Source: Cyclobacteriaceae bacterium (GTDB lineage Bacteria > Bacteroidota > Bacteroidia > Cytophagales > Cyclobacteriaceae). Taken from it: a DNA stretch of 64,000 nt. Position 1 is the stretch's first letter, and each line of letters starts with the position of its first letter. The notes beneath the pieces were generated by a model, which saw only the letters and a program-made list of their open reading frames with translations, made no database searches and was not told the DNA's origin. This document shows positions 23,308-31,850 of this stretch, one piece after another. Both the position numbers and the translations under genes were made by a program. The stretch covers positions 248,001-312,000 of the forward strand of contig JANQEU010000069.1 of the NCBI GenBank assembly GCA_028278225.1. The letters run 5' to 3'.

Positions 23308-24483
23308 CTATTTATTGTCTATTAAACCTCTTCCGCTTTTTTTAATAACTCCATCCGAAGTTAGTTGGTTTGCCAATACATCCAAAATTCCATTTATAAA
23401 TTGTTTGCTTTTGGGTGTACTGTACAGCTTGGAAATTTCTATGAACTCATTAATTGTAACTTTTACGGGGATACTGGGAAAGACCATCATCTCGGTCAAT
23501 GCCATCTTCAGCAGGATTATGTCCAAACTGGCTATCCTGCCCAAATCCCAATTCATTGCCTTCTTTTCAATAATGGACTCCAGATGATCATTTCCAGCTA
23601 TGGTTTCCTCAAATATTTTCCTGAAGAATTCCAGGTCATCCTCAAGGTTCAGGCTCAGGGATTTCAATTCAAACGGATGATCAGTCCCCGGGCTGTACTC
23701 CTTCAGTGTTTTCATGATCAGATTTTTCAGGATGGATTTATTCTCCGACCAGTGGAGATCATTTTCTGTGAAATAGCCCTCAATGATCTCACTTTTAAAA
23801 ATGAATTTCCTGAAAATAGAAATTACAACACTCAGATGGTCGTCAACCGTGGGTTCCGGATCTTTCTGATAAAGGACGAAATCTTCACCCGGAGATATTA
23901 TTTCCCTGTACCACTTCCTCAAAGTGTCAGTCTCATTATTCCATTTGATGTTATTGTCAATGGCAAACCTGACCAGGGACGGAAGGGTTGTTAAATCATG
24001 TATTACGGGATTCCGTGCGAGATTGAAATGCCAGTCAGCCTTTTGTTTGCTTAGGTTTTTCTCTTCTTTCTCTTTACTGAAACCTTCAAGGTGGGCTAAT
24101 TCCCCCGGTAGCAGCAACAATTTGATATATGTTCTGTAGATCCCCTCGACTTCACTGACCATTTTCCTGCCGATGGCCCTCCTTTCGCCGTCAAGACTAT
24201 TGTAGTAGTCCTTGATCGAAGTGTTGATCTCATCAATTACATCGGGATCCAGGTCCAGTGAGTTCTTCACCGAACGAGATGAGTAACTACTTTGAAAGAC
24301 CTGCCGGATCTTTTCCTGGCGATCTTTAAAAATTATACTGTCGTTGAAGTCATGAACGGCCGGATCAAGAGCGTATTTCTCCAGTAATTCCGCAATAGCC
24401 ACATCCACAAGCGATTGCTTCATCAGAAAATAGCCATATAACGCCTGCATCGCCTTGATGCGGAGGACCCTGCGGTTCAACAT
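23308..24483 (-). CDS. nusB: Transcription antitermination protein NusB, long Bacteroidota form
   Basis: Binds boxA RNA with NusE/S10 and promotes antitermination on rRNA operons. At 391 residues it is more than twice the E. coli protein. MLNRRVLRIKAMQALYGYFL is the usual first helix, a helical insertion of about 230 residues follows, and the C-terminus has the diagnostic WDLGRIASLDIILLKMALTE and VTINEFIEISKLYSTPKSKQ. The long form is normal for Bacteroidota. It leads the run nusB-ytxH-DUF1573-yajC-ybbR-coaE. Confidence 0.94.
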   Translation of the reverse strand: MLNRRVLRIKAMQALYGYFLMKQSLVDVAIAELLEKYALDPAVHDFNDSIIFKDRQEKIRQVFQSSYSSRSVKNSLDLDPDVIDEINTSIKDYYNSLDGERRAIGRKMVSEVEGIYRTYIKLLLLPGELAHLEGFSKEKEEKNLSKQKADWHFNLARNPVIHDLTTLPSLVRFAIDNNIKWNNETDTLRKWYREIISPGEDFVLYQKDPEPTVDDHLSVVISIFRKFIFKSEIIEGYFTENDLHWSENKSILKNLIMKTLKEYSPGTDHPFELKSLSLNLEDDLEFFRKIFEETIAGNDHLESIIEKKAMNWDLGRIASLDIILLKMALTEMMVFPSIPVKVTINEFIEISKLYSTPKSKQFINGILDVLANQLTSDGVIKKSGRGLIDNK

Positions 24484-24519
24484 AATGACAAAGAACTAGA
24501 ACTTTTTTACTTAAATGTT

Positions 24520-25617
24520 TTAAAATGGAAGCTTTATTTTTCCAACTTCTTGAATTCTTTTCAGCGCCACTTCCAGCGCTGCTTCATGAGTAGTCATGTT
24601 ATTCTGCTCGGCATGATCTATCACATTCAACAAGACGTCATAGATCAATTCTGTTTGCATGTAAACCCTATCTATATTGTGATTACCCTGTTGTTCATAA
24701 TACACATTGGTTATACCCCCCGAATTGATCAGAAAATCCGGTGCATAAAGGATCCCGGCCTCACGCAGCTGATTACCGTGCTGTATCTCATCATCCAGCT
24801 GATTATTTGCTCCTCCGGCCACGATATTGCATTTCAGTTTTGGAATGGAGTCGTCATTCAGCGTCGCCCCAAGCGCACAAGGTGCGTAAATGTCAACATC
24901 CGCGTCATAGACCTTATCAGGTGCCACAACTTCAACCTTGTAGTCACGGGTAACCCGGGCAATTTTATCATCAAAAATATCGGCTACATAAACCTTTGCA
25001 TCTTCTTTTTCCAGGCGTTCAACCAGGAACGTCCCAACTTGTCCAGCCCCCTGGACCAGGACCTTTTTCCCGGCCAATGAATCGCTGCCATACACCTTCT
25101 TGGATGCAGCCTTCATTCCCAAATATACGCCATAAGCGGTGACCGGACTGGGATCGCCCGACCCTCCCATACTTTCAGGGAGTCCGGTCACGTAGGGCGT
25201 TTCCATATGGATATATTCCATATCCCTGGTGCTCATATTGACATCTTCCGCCGTCCAGTACCGGCCGCCCAGGCTATCTACAAATCGTCCAAACCGTCGC
25301 ATAAACGCCTCGTTTTTCTGTGTTCTTGCATCACCGATAATGACGGCCTTTCCACCGCCGAGATTCAAACCGGCTATTGCCGACTTAAATGTCATTCCCC
25401 GGGATAATCTTAACGCATCTGTGACAGCCTCTTCTTCCGATGCATAGTTCCACATTCGCGTGCCTCCCATACCTGGTCCAAGGATAGTATTGTGGATGGC
25501 AATGATTGCCTTTAGGCCAGTACTTTCATCATTGCAAAAAACAAGCTGTTCATGATTCAATGTCTCCATCTGCCTGAAGACCTGACTTGTTTCTGTTTGG
25601 GGCTGCGCTTCAATCAT
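24520..25617 (-). CDS. Leucine dehydrogenase (Glu/Leu/Phe/Val dehydrogenase family)
   Basis: A 365-residue NAD-dependent amino-acid dehydrogenase that oxidatively deaminates branched-chain amino acids to 2-oxo acids. The glycine-rich motif LGPGMGGTRMW, the substrate and catalytic lysines in GMTFKSAIAGLNLGGGKAVI (Lys78 and Lys90), D-V-N-M-S and TGLPESMGGSGDPSP are all present. The Rossmann fingerprint VLVQGAGQVG (about 185-194) follows. Length and the G-G-G-K motif favour leucine dehydrogenase over glutamate dehydrogenase. It is monocistronic, divergent from the ABC exporter gene across 126 bp. Confidence 0.93.
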   Translation of the reverse strand: MIEAQPQTETSQVFRQMETLNHEQLVFCNDESTGLKAIIAIHNTILGPGMGGTRMWNYASEEEAVTDALRLSRGMTFKSAIAGLNLGGGKAVIIGDARTQKNEAFMRRFGRFVDSLGGRYWTAEDVNMSTRDMEYIHMETPYVTGLPESMGGSGDPSPVTAYGVYLGMKAASKKVYGSDSLAGKKVLVQGAGQVGTFLVERLEKEDAKVYVADIFDDKIARVTRDYKVEVVAPDKVYDADVDIYAPCALGATLNDDSIPKLKCNIVAGGANNQLDDEIQHGNQLREAGILYAPDFLINSGGITNVYYEQQGNHNIDRVYMQTELIYDVLLNVIDHAEQNNMTTHEAALEVALKRIQEVGKIKLPF

Positions 25618-25743
25618 GAGAAAGGAATTCTATTGTTTATTTTTGTGTTTTTCTCCCTATTAGAGAGTGGCCATTTTTGGAGCCACAAAATTAGTTGATT
25701 TAATTGCAAAAAACCATTTAAGACGGAGAACGTTGTACTCCTT

Positions 25744-27537
25744 GTGAAAGACCTGGCCCACATCAACAAATACCTGATCAAGTATAAACACTACCTTATC
25801 CTTGGTACACTCTTTATCGTGGTTGCCAATTTTTTTTCCATCATGCCGGCGGTTTTTGTGCGACATTCCTTCAACCTGCTGCAAAGGAATTATGACATGT
25901 ATAACCTGCTTTCGGGGTTTGAATTGCAAACACTTACATACGAGCTGTTTGCAGCTGCCATACTGATAATCGGTGTGCTGATCCTGGCCTCAGCGGTTCT
26001 GAGAGGGGTATTTATGTTCTTCATGAGACAGACGATCATCGTAATGTCCCGGCACGTTGAGTACGATCTCAAAAATGAAGTGTACGAACACTATCAAACG
26101 CTTCCGCTTAGCTTTTACAGAAAAAACAATACAGGAGATCTCATGAACCGGATCTCTGAGGACGTCAGCAAGGTCCGGATGTACGTTGGTCCCGCAATCA
26201 TGTATGGGATCACATTGCTCACGCTATTTCTAATGGTGATCCCCTTTATGTTTTCCATAAATGCCAAACTGACCCTTTACTCCCTGATCCCGCTTCCCCT
26301 GCTTTCCCTGAGCATTTACTTTGTAAACAACATCATCAACCGGCGATCAGAAGAAATCCAAAGAAGTCTCTCAGGTCTTTCTACGTTCGTCCAGGAGGCC
26401 TTCTCCGGAATGCGAGTGATAAAGGCATTTGTCAGAGAAGAGGATATAGCAGCGGATTTCGAGCGTGAAAGCAATGATTACAAAAAAAAATCCTTGAAGC
26501 TAACCTTTGTCCAGGCTTTGTTCTTTCCGCTAATCGTAGGACTGATCGGTTTGAGCGTGATCCTTACAATTTACATTGGTAGTATAGAAGTGTTCAACGG
26601 GACAATCAGCACGGGCAATATTGCTGAGTTTATCATTTATGTAAATATGCTGACCTGGCCGGTGACTTCACTGGGTTGGATCACTAGCATCATACAGCGG
26701 GCCGCTGCATCTCAAAAAAGGATAAATGAGTTCCTGGAAACAAAAAATGATATTGTATCGAGGGAAAACATTGTCAGAGAGTTGAAAGGACACATCGTTT
26801 TCGACAAGGTGAGTTTTACCTATCCGGACTCCGGGATCATCGCATTGAGAGAGGTCTCTTTTGAAGTTGCCCCGGGGGAATCCATCGCTGTCATAGGTAC
26901 TACCGGATCGGGAAAAAGTACGATTGCCAACCTGATCTGCAGGATGTATGATATAACAGGCGGAAAGATTCTTGTGGACCACTCCGAGATACATGAATAT
27001 GACCTTTCATCCCTTAGGGCTCAAATTGGATATGTGCCCCAGGATGTCTTCCTGTTTTCAGATACCATAAGAAATAACATTGCGTTTGCCAATCATGATA
27101 TGGCGGAAAATGACGTCCTCAAAGCTGCTGAGGATGCAGACCTCCTGGAGAATGTGAATGATTTTCCCAATGGATTTGATACGAAGGTAGGCGAGCGTGG
27201 AATTACCCTGTCAGGAGGTCAAAAGCAGCGCGTATCCATCGCACGGGCTATTGCCCGGGAACCGAGGATACTGATACTGGATGATGCATTATCTGCTGTC
27301 GATACTAAAACAGAAAACTCCATCCTCAACGCCCTGGCCAAAATTATGAAAGGCAAGACATCTGTGATCATATCACACAGGGTCTCGTCAGCCAAGCTTG
27401 CTGATAAGATCATAGTCCTCGATGATGGTGTGATCGTAGAGCAGGGAACCAACGAATCCCTGTTAGCTGTAAACGGAGTCTACAAAGCGCTCTATGATAA
27501 ACAACTGCAGGCTGAGGAAGAACTGTACAATAGTTAA
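25744..27537 (+). CDS. ABC exporter half-transporter with degenerate catalytic site (MdlA/BmrC-like)
   Basis: A 597-residue fused transmembrane/ATPase exporter: six helices in residues 1-320 and a nucleotide-binding domain from about 345. Walker A is GTTGSGKST (385-393), Q-loop VPQDVFLFSD, signature LSGGQ (489-493), Walker B ILILDD (509-514) and switch SHR. The residue after Walker B, normally the catalytic Glu, is Asp514 (ILILDDALSAVD), as in MdlA and BmrC, so this half carries the degenerate site of a heterodimer. The partner is almost certainly the minus-strand exporter at 28067-29836, whose Glu is intact. Substrate is unknown, probably lipophilic. Confidence 0.92.
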   Translation: MKDLAHINKYLIKYKHYLILGTLFIVVANFFSIMPAVFVRHSFNLLQRNYDMYNLLSGFELQTLTYELFAAAILIIGVLILASAVLRGVFMFFMRQTIIVMSRHVEYDLKNEVYEHYQTLPLSFYRKNNTGDLMNRISEDVSKVRMYVGPAIMYGITLLTLFLMVIPFMFSINAKLTLYSLIPLPLLSLSIYFVNNIINRRSEEIQRSLSGLSTFVQEAFSGMRVIKAFVREEDIAADFERESNDYKKKSLKLTFVQALFFPLIVGLIGLSVILTIYIGSIEVFNGTISTGNIAEFIIYVNMLTWPVTSLGWITSIIQRAAASQKRINEFLETKNDIVSRENIVRELKGHIVFDKVSFTYPDSGIIALREVSFEVAPGESIAVIGTTGSGKSTIANLICRMYDITGGKILVDHSEIHEYDLSSLRAQIGYVPQDVFLFSDTIRNNIAFANHDMAENDVLKAAEDADLLENVNDFPNGFDTKVGERGITLSGGQKQRVSIARAIAREPRILILDDALSAVDTKTENSILNALAKIMKGKTSVIISHRVSSAKLADKIIVLDDGVIVEQGTNESLLAVNGVYKALYDKQLQAEEELYNS

Positions 27538-28070
27538 TCAATCCACGCCTCAATGGACATGGAATCATCATAATAATGGAGCTCGAAAACATAAGGTGCC
27601 AACTCCAATCCCAATTCCGCAGCCTTGTCCTGAAAGAGTTTGTTGACTTTCCGGGGCGAAGGTCTGACAAAGGGGCTCATGGATAAAAATACTGCCAGTC
27701 TTTTGCTGGATTCAAACTCCAGCACCCCATAACCGGCAGGAACCTCCGCCATGTCTCCTTCTATCGAAACTCCAATGAAGTAGTCTACTTCTCTCCCTTT
27801 CAGTGAGTCATTTTGATATACCACGATCGTGAGCGTCCCAATAATGGCGCTGTCGAGGATTAAATCCCGTGATTCGGTAAAATAATCATTGACAGTCCGA
27901 TCCGTTTGTTTTCCCACGAAATGTTTCCCGACCACGATTCGACTATTACCTTCCAATTCGTATACAACAACTTCCTCAAATCCCCCCAGTAGATAATATG
28001 CACTCGTAGTGATCACTAAAAGCGAAACGATGATGATCATCACATATACGTGAAAGGACCTGATCTTCAT
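27534..28070 (-). CDS. Membrane-anchored GyrI-like (effector-binding) domain protein
   Basis: A 178-residue protein with one N-terminal helix (VMIIIVSLLVITTSAYYLL) and an extracytoplasmic domain. The strand order and blocks VDYFIGVSIEG, VPAGYGVLEFESSKRLAVFL and APYVFELHYYDDSMS resemble the GyrI-like/AraC effector-binding fold that binds small hydrophobic molecules. That fold call is by pattern, not proven. It begins inside the stop codon of the MdlB-like exporter (4-nt overlap), so the two are translationally coupled, and ends with a 4-nt convergent overlap with the MdlA-like half. The placement suggests a substrate-binding accessory of this exporter. Confidence 0.68.
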   Translation of the reverse strand: MKIRSFHVYVMIIIVSLLVITTSAYYLLGGFEEVVVYELEGNSRIVVGKHFVGKQTDRTVNDYFTESRDLILDSAIIGTLTIVVYQNDSLKGREVDYFIGVSIEGDMAEVPAGYGVLEFESSKRLAVFLSMSPFVRPSPRKVNKLFQDKAAELGLELAPYVFELHYYDDSMSIEAWID

Positions 28071-29836
28071 GCGCCAATGACTTCTTTGTATTGCATCTGA
28101 TAAAGTTGAGTGTAGAATCCTCCCAACTCCAGTAATTCGTCATGCTTTCCGGTCTCCTTGATCTCACCTTTATCCAAAACAATAATTTTATCTGCATTTT
28201 GTATAGTGGACAGGCGGTGTGCTATGACGATGGAGGTCCTGCCGCTCATCATTTTCTGAATAGCGTCCTGGATCAATTCCTCAGTCTCGGTATCTACGGA
28301 TGATGTTGCCTCATCAAGAATGATAATCTTCGGGTCGTAAACCATTGCCCTGACGAAAGATATCAATTGCCGCTGACCAACCGACAATGTGGCTCCTCTT
28401 TCCATAACATTATAATCATAGCCACCCGGCAACCTTTCAATGAATTTTCTTGCTCCAACGAGGTCCGCAGCCTGAACCACTGATTCCCTGCCTATTTCAG
28501 GATTTTTCAGCGTAACATTATTATAAATGGTGTCAGAAAACAGGAACACATCCTGGAGGACAAGTGCAATGTTCCGGCGAAGGTTGTACAGATCATAATC
28601 CTGGATCTCTATCCCGTCTACTTTGATCTTTCCTTTGTTTATTTCATAAAACCGGTTGAGCAGGTTGATCACAGACGATTTACCGGCACCTGTGGCCCCG
28701 ACTAGTGCCAGTGTCTCTCCTTTTTGCACTTCGAAATTGATATCTCGCAAGACCCATTCTTCATCATTGTAAGCGAACCATACATTCTCAAATTCAACCG
28801 ATCCCTCGATATGATCTGTTTTGAAACTGCCGTTATCAGGGATATGGTCTTCATTATCCAGGAGTTTCAGAATACGATTTGAACTGACAATTCCCATTTG
28901 AAGTGTATTGAACCGGTCAGCAATCATCCTAATGGGTCTGAAAAACATTTGGATATACATGATGAATGCTATCAACATCCCCAGTTGGGTAGTCCCCTGG
29001 ATCACCTCGCCTGCACCGTACCAAACCAATAATCCAATGCCTGCAGCCTGAATGACTTCCGCCACAGGATAGTAAACCGCATAGTACATCACCGACTTGA
29101 TATTGGCTTTACGGTGTTCCTTATTAATTTCCCTGAATTTCTCATATTCTCTTTTCTCAACATTGAAGATCTGAACTATGCTCATTCCGGTAACATGCTC
29201 CTGAACGTAAGTATTGAGATTGGAGACTGCCGTTCTTACCTGATTAAAGGATATTTTAATGCGCTCCTTAAAAATGTATGTAGCAAAAATCAGCAGAGGT
29301 AGTGTTGACAAACTGATAAGTGTTAGCTGCCAGTTCATCCAGAACATAAACCCCATGATCACAACCAACTGCAACAAATCCCCCACCATCGCTGCAATAC
29401 CCTGACTAAATACTTCGGCGAGCGTCTCAATATCGGAGACATTCCGTGTGACCAATCGCCCGATCGGCGTGTTATCAAAAAACTTAAGACGGAGATGCTG
29501 CAGATGCCGGAAAAGCCGGATCCTAATATCTTTTATGATGTGCTGACCTAACCACCCCGACAGATAAGTATGATAATACTGGACAATGGCCTGTACAAAT
29601 AGCAACAGCACCAGTAATAATATCATGCTAACCAGCCCCGGGTAATCACCATTGGCGACTTGGTTATCAATTGTGATCTGGATCAGGTACGGCCTCAGTG
29701 GAACAACAATGGCAAGTGAGATGGTAAGAATAACCAGAACCCAAAACTGTCTTAGATATGGGGTAGCAAAAGAAAAGAGTCTCCGAAGGATACTGAAGTC
29801 AACTAAATTGCCGCTTATGGTCTGATCTTTCTCCAA
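28067..29836 (-). CDS. ABC exporter half-transporter with intact catalytic Glu (MdlB/BmrD-like)
   Basis: A 589-residue exporter half: six membrane helices in residues 25-310, then the ATPase with Walker A GATGAGKSS (380-388), Q-loop LQDVFLFSD and Walker B IIILDE (504-509, catalytic Glu509). The signature is LSVGQ (484-488) instead of LSGGQ and the switch is AHRLS. The V in the signature together with an intact Glu is the MdlB pattern and complements the LSGGQ/Asp pattern of the neighbouring half. The two halves are encoded convergently rather than in tandem, separated by the coupled GyrI-like gene. Confidence 0.92.
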   Translation of the reverse strand: MEKDQTISGNLVDFSILRRLFSFATPYLRQFWVLVILTISLAIVVPLRPYLIQITIDNQVANGDYPGLVSMILLLVLLLFVQAIVQYYHTYLSGWLGQHIIKDIRIRLFRHLQHLRLKFFDNTPIGRLVTRNVSDIETLAEVFSQGIAAMVGDLLQLVVIMGFMFWMNWQLTLISLSTLPLLIFATYIFKERIKISFNQVRTAVSNLNTYVQEHVTGMSIVQIFNVEKREYEKFREINKEHRKANIKSVMYYAVYYPVAEVIQAAGIGLLVWYGAGEVIQGTTQLGMLIAFIMYIQMFFRPIRMIADRFNTLQMGIVSSNRILKLLDNEDHIPDNGSFKTDHIEGSVEFENVWFAYNDEEWVLRDINFEVQKGETLALVGATGAGKSSVINLLNRFYEINKGKIKVDGIEIQDYDLYNLRRNIALVLQDVFLFSDTIYNNVTLKNPEIGRESVVQAADLVGARKFIERLPGGYDYNVMERGATLSVGQRQLISFVRAMVYDPKIIILDEATSSVDTETEELIQDAIQKMMSGRTSIVIAHRLSTIQNADKIIVLDKGEIKETGKHDELLELGGFYTQLYQMQYKEVIGA

Positions 29837-29842
29837 ATCTTT

Positions 29843-30586
29843 TTAAAGGTATATTGTAGCAGGATATTTTACTTCTGAAAGAACTAAACCATGAGCCGGA
29901 ACAGATGTTCCTGCTTCCGATCTATTTCCATTCTCCAATATTAAAGCGAATTCCCGGACAGAAAGTTTTGATTGCCCGATTTCTATTAATGTGCCGACCA
30001 TCGCCCTTACCATCCCCCGCAAAAATCTATTCGCAGTCACGGTAAAAACATGCCCGTTTTCGTGATACTCCCATTTCGCTGTAAAAATCTCACATTCAAA
30101 ATTGTCTACTTCGGTTTTTACCTTACTGAAAGCCTTAAAATTTCTCCATTTACAAATGATATCGCAAGCTTCGCCGATCTTCTGCAGATCAAGCTCAGGT
30201 TTGAAATAATAGGAACGATTGACAAGGAAAGGATTCTTGTTCCGGTGTATGAAGTATTGGTAAGTTCTGCCGGTTGCATCAAACCTGGCATGAGCATCAT
30301 TGGTGACCTTATTGATTTGGTTGATGCTGATACTGTTATCCAAAAGGGAATTCAGACCGTATTTGAGCTGATCCCGATCCAAATTGCCCGGGAAGTCAAA
30401 ATGAGCTATCTGCTGAATCGCGTGCACGCCGGTATCCGTTCTGCCACTCCCTGTAATATTGATTTTGTCTTTTAGTATTGTGGAGATCGCGTTTTCTATT
30501 ACTTCCTGAACGGTGATCGCGTTTTCCTGTTTTTGCCAGCCGTGATAAGGTTGCCCATCATAACTTATGTCCAGAAAATAGCGCAT
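29843..30586 (-). CDS. truA: tRNA pseudouridine(38-40) synthase TruA
   Basis: Isomerises uridines 38-40 in the anticodon stem-loop of tRNAs. The start at 30586 (MRYFLDISYDG) is preferred over an in-frame ATG at 30664 because the family begins with this strand; that gives 247 residues. The catalytic Asp51 is in GSGRTDTGVHA, and the later blocks NFKAFSKVK, FTVTANRFLRGMVRAMVG and PAHGLVL are standard for TruA. It starts 6 bp after the stop-side neighbour on the same strand and is divergent from the DUF4293 gene. Confidence 0.95.
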   Translation of the reverse strand: MRYFLDISYDGQPYHGWQKQENAITVQEVIENAISTILKDKINITGSGRTDTGVHAIQQIAHFDFPGNLDRDQLKYGLNSLLDNSISINQINKVTNDAHARFDATGRTYQYFIHRNKNPFLVNRSYYFKPELDLQKIGEACDIICKWRNFKAFSKVKTEVDNFECEIFTAKWEYHENGHVFTVTANRFLRGMVRAMVGTLIEIGQSKLSVREFALILENGNRSEAGTSVPAHGLVLSEVKYPATIYL

Positions 30587-30655
30587 GACCGCAAAATAAA
30601 AGGAATCCTCTTGCCAAAATACCGGTCTATTGGTTCTTTTGTAGAAACAACTACA

Positions 30656-31147
30656 ATGATCCAAAGAATCCAGAGCGTTTTTCTACTTGTCGTTTCGGGG
30701 GTAATGATCGGCATGTTCTTCATGCCAATGTGGCAAAAGGTGGACCTCAATGTGTCTGAAATCGCTACCCTGGATGTATTCACACTCCGGTACGAGCAGT
30801 TCACACCCGATACCGGCGGAAGGCAACTCATGTGGAAAAAAGATGTGTTTTATATTGCCATCGTAGCCGGAGTAGCCGCAGCCGTTGCTCTTCTCTCGAT
30901 CTTTCAATTTAAGAACCGGCTGAGGCAGATCCAGCTTGGAGCGTTGAATTCACTCCTCATAGCAGTGACGATGGGTCTTTCCCTGTATCTGATCATTAAG
31001 ACCGAAAAAATGATCGCTCCGGAGGCGCAGGGAAGTTATTTGCTCGGATTCTATCTCCCTGTTGTGGCGCTGTTTTGCAATATGATGGCCAATCGTTTCA
31101 TCAGGAAAGATGAGAAGCTGGTAAGAAGTGCCGATAGGATCAGGTGA
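30656..31147 (+). CDS. DUF4293 four-helix membrane protein
   Basis: A 163-residue integral membrane protein. The start at 30656 (MIQRIQSVFLLVVSG) matches the family N-terminus; an in-frame upstream ATG overlaps truA and is rejected. Four hydrophobic helices are visible (VFLLVVSGVMIGMFF, DVFYIAIVAGVAAAVALLS, NSLLIAVTMGLSLYLI, LLGFYLPVVALFCNMMA). The divergent pairing with truA is common in Bacteroidota. Function is unknown. It overlaps the convergent MazF gene by 8 bp. Confidence 0.88.
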   Translation: MIQRIQSVFLLVVSGVMIGMFFMPMWQKVDLNVSEIATLDVFTLRYEQFTPDTGGRQLMWKKDVFYIAIVAGVAAAVALLSIFQFKNRLRQIQLGALNSLLIAVTMGLSLYLIIKTEKMIAPEAQGSYLLGFYLPVVALFCNMMANRFIRKDEKLVRSADRIR

Positions 31148-31475
31148 GATCAAGAATGATTTTCATGTTATTTTGAATTGCATGGTGATACTGGTCCGGA
31201 ATTTCCCCAAGTTTTCTGATGAATCTTCGGTTGTCAATTGCCCGTAATTGATCCAGCAAAATTGTGGAATCGATCTCAAGACCTCCATCCCCACTTTTTA
31301 ATTTTATCCTCAGGATTTCGGAATCCCATTGATTAGATGATATCGGACAAATGATAGTTGACTCTATCAGGTCATTGAGACCGTCAGTCTGGAGGATCAT
31401 AACCGGTCTGACTTTTCCAACCTCAGTTCCTCGCTGAGGATTTAGGTTGGCCAGCCATACTTCAAATCGCTTCAT
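31140..31475 (-). CDS. MazF/PemK-family toxin endoribonuclease
   Basis: A 111-residue MazF-fold toxin predicted to cut mRNA at short sequence motifs. The diagnostic block FEVWLANLNPQRGTEVGKVR leads into P-V-M-I-L-Q, with the conserved Arg and the later TIICPISS where the catalytic Ser/Thr sits. The last helix (YHHAIQNNMKIILDL) matches family ends. Its ATG directly follows the antitoxin stop codon with no gap. Cleavage specificity cannot be read. Confidence 0.92.
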   Translation of the reverse strand: MKRFEVWLANLNPQRGTEVGKVRPVMILQTDGLNDLIESTIICPISSNQWDSEILRIKLKSGDGGLEIDSTILLDQLRAIDNRRFIRKLGEIPDQYHHAIQNNMKIILDLT

Positions 31476-31718
31476 TTAAATATTGTCAAGGCCGTCACCA
31501 ACTGTTGTATCCCACTCTTCAATTATCTGTTTTGAACCCTTTTCGATAGCTTTTGCTTCTTTTCTAAGTTTTTTATGGAGGTCTTCTCTTTCCTTCACCC
31601 GGGTGTAAGTTTCGATGGCTTCATTGACATAGGAGGTCCGATTTAGATTATTGATCTTCCGGTACTTCTCGATTCTCTCAAACATCTCATCAGATATTTT
31701 AAAACTTATCGTTTTCAT
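31476..31718 (-). CDS. Ribbon-helix-helix antitoxin of the MazF pair
   Basis: An 80-residue antitoxin with an N-terminal ribbon-helix-helix DNA-binding domain (KTISFKISDEMFERIEKY, LNRTSYVNEAIETY) and a charged C-terminal tail (KAIEKGSKQIIEEWDTT) expected to wrap around MazF. An inverted repeat just upstream is the likely autorepression site. Order antitoxin-toxin with zero spacing is typical. Confidence 0.88.
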   Translation of the reverse strand: MKTISFKISDEMFERIEKYRKINNLNRTSYVNEAIETYTRVKEREDLHKKLRKEAKAIEKGSKQIIEEWDTTVGDGLDNI

Positions 31719-31724
31719 ATCTCA

Positions 31725-31751
31725 ATTTGTATTACATTTTATAATACAAAT
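31725..31751 (-). promoter_or_regulatory. Inverted-repeat operator of the mazEF-type operon
   Basis: Arms ATTTGTATTA (31725-31734) and TAATACAAAT (31742-31751) are perfect 10-bp inverted repeats separated by CATTTTA, 7 bp upstream of the antitoxin start. The AT-rich stretch also offers a -10-like region. It is the expected target of the ribbon-helix-helix antitoxin. Confidence 0.7.
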
Positions 31752-31780
31752 ATAAATACAAACCGTTAGACTCTGACATC

Positions 31781-31812
31781 TTGACAGTTTTCTTCAATTG
31801 GTATTGTATTTG
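31781..31812 (+). promoter_or_regulatory. Candidate htpG promoter
   Basis: TTG (31781-31783, within TTGACA), then 21 bp, then TGTATTTG (31805-31812), one mismatch from the Bacteroidota -7 consensus TAnnTTTG. It lies 38 bp before the htpG start. No CIRCE-like inverted repeat is visible. Confidence 0.42.
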
Positions 31813-31850
31813 ATCTTGCCGGATTCAGGATCTAAAAGTTAGAATTTGAT

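Noticed and set aside
23365..23994. 209-codon plus-strand frame opposite nusB
   Set aside because: Antisense to a conserved gene, no family resemblance.
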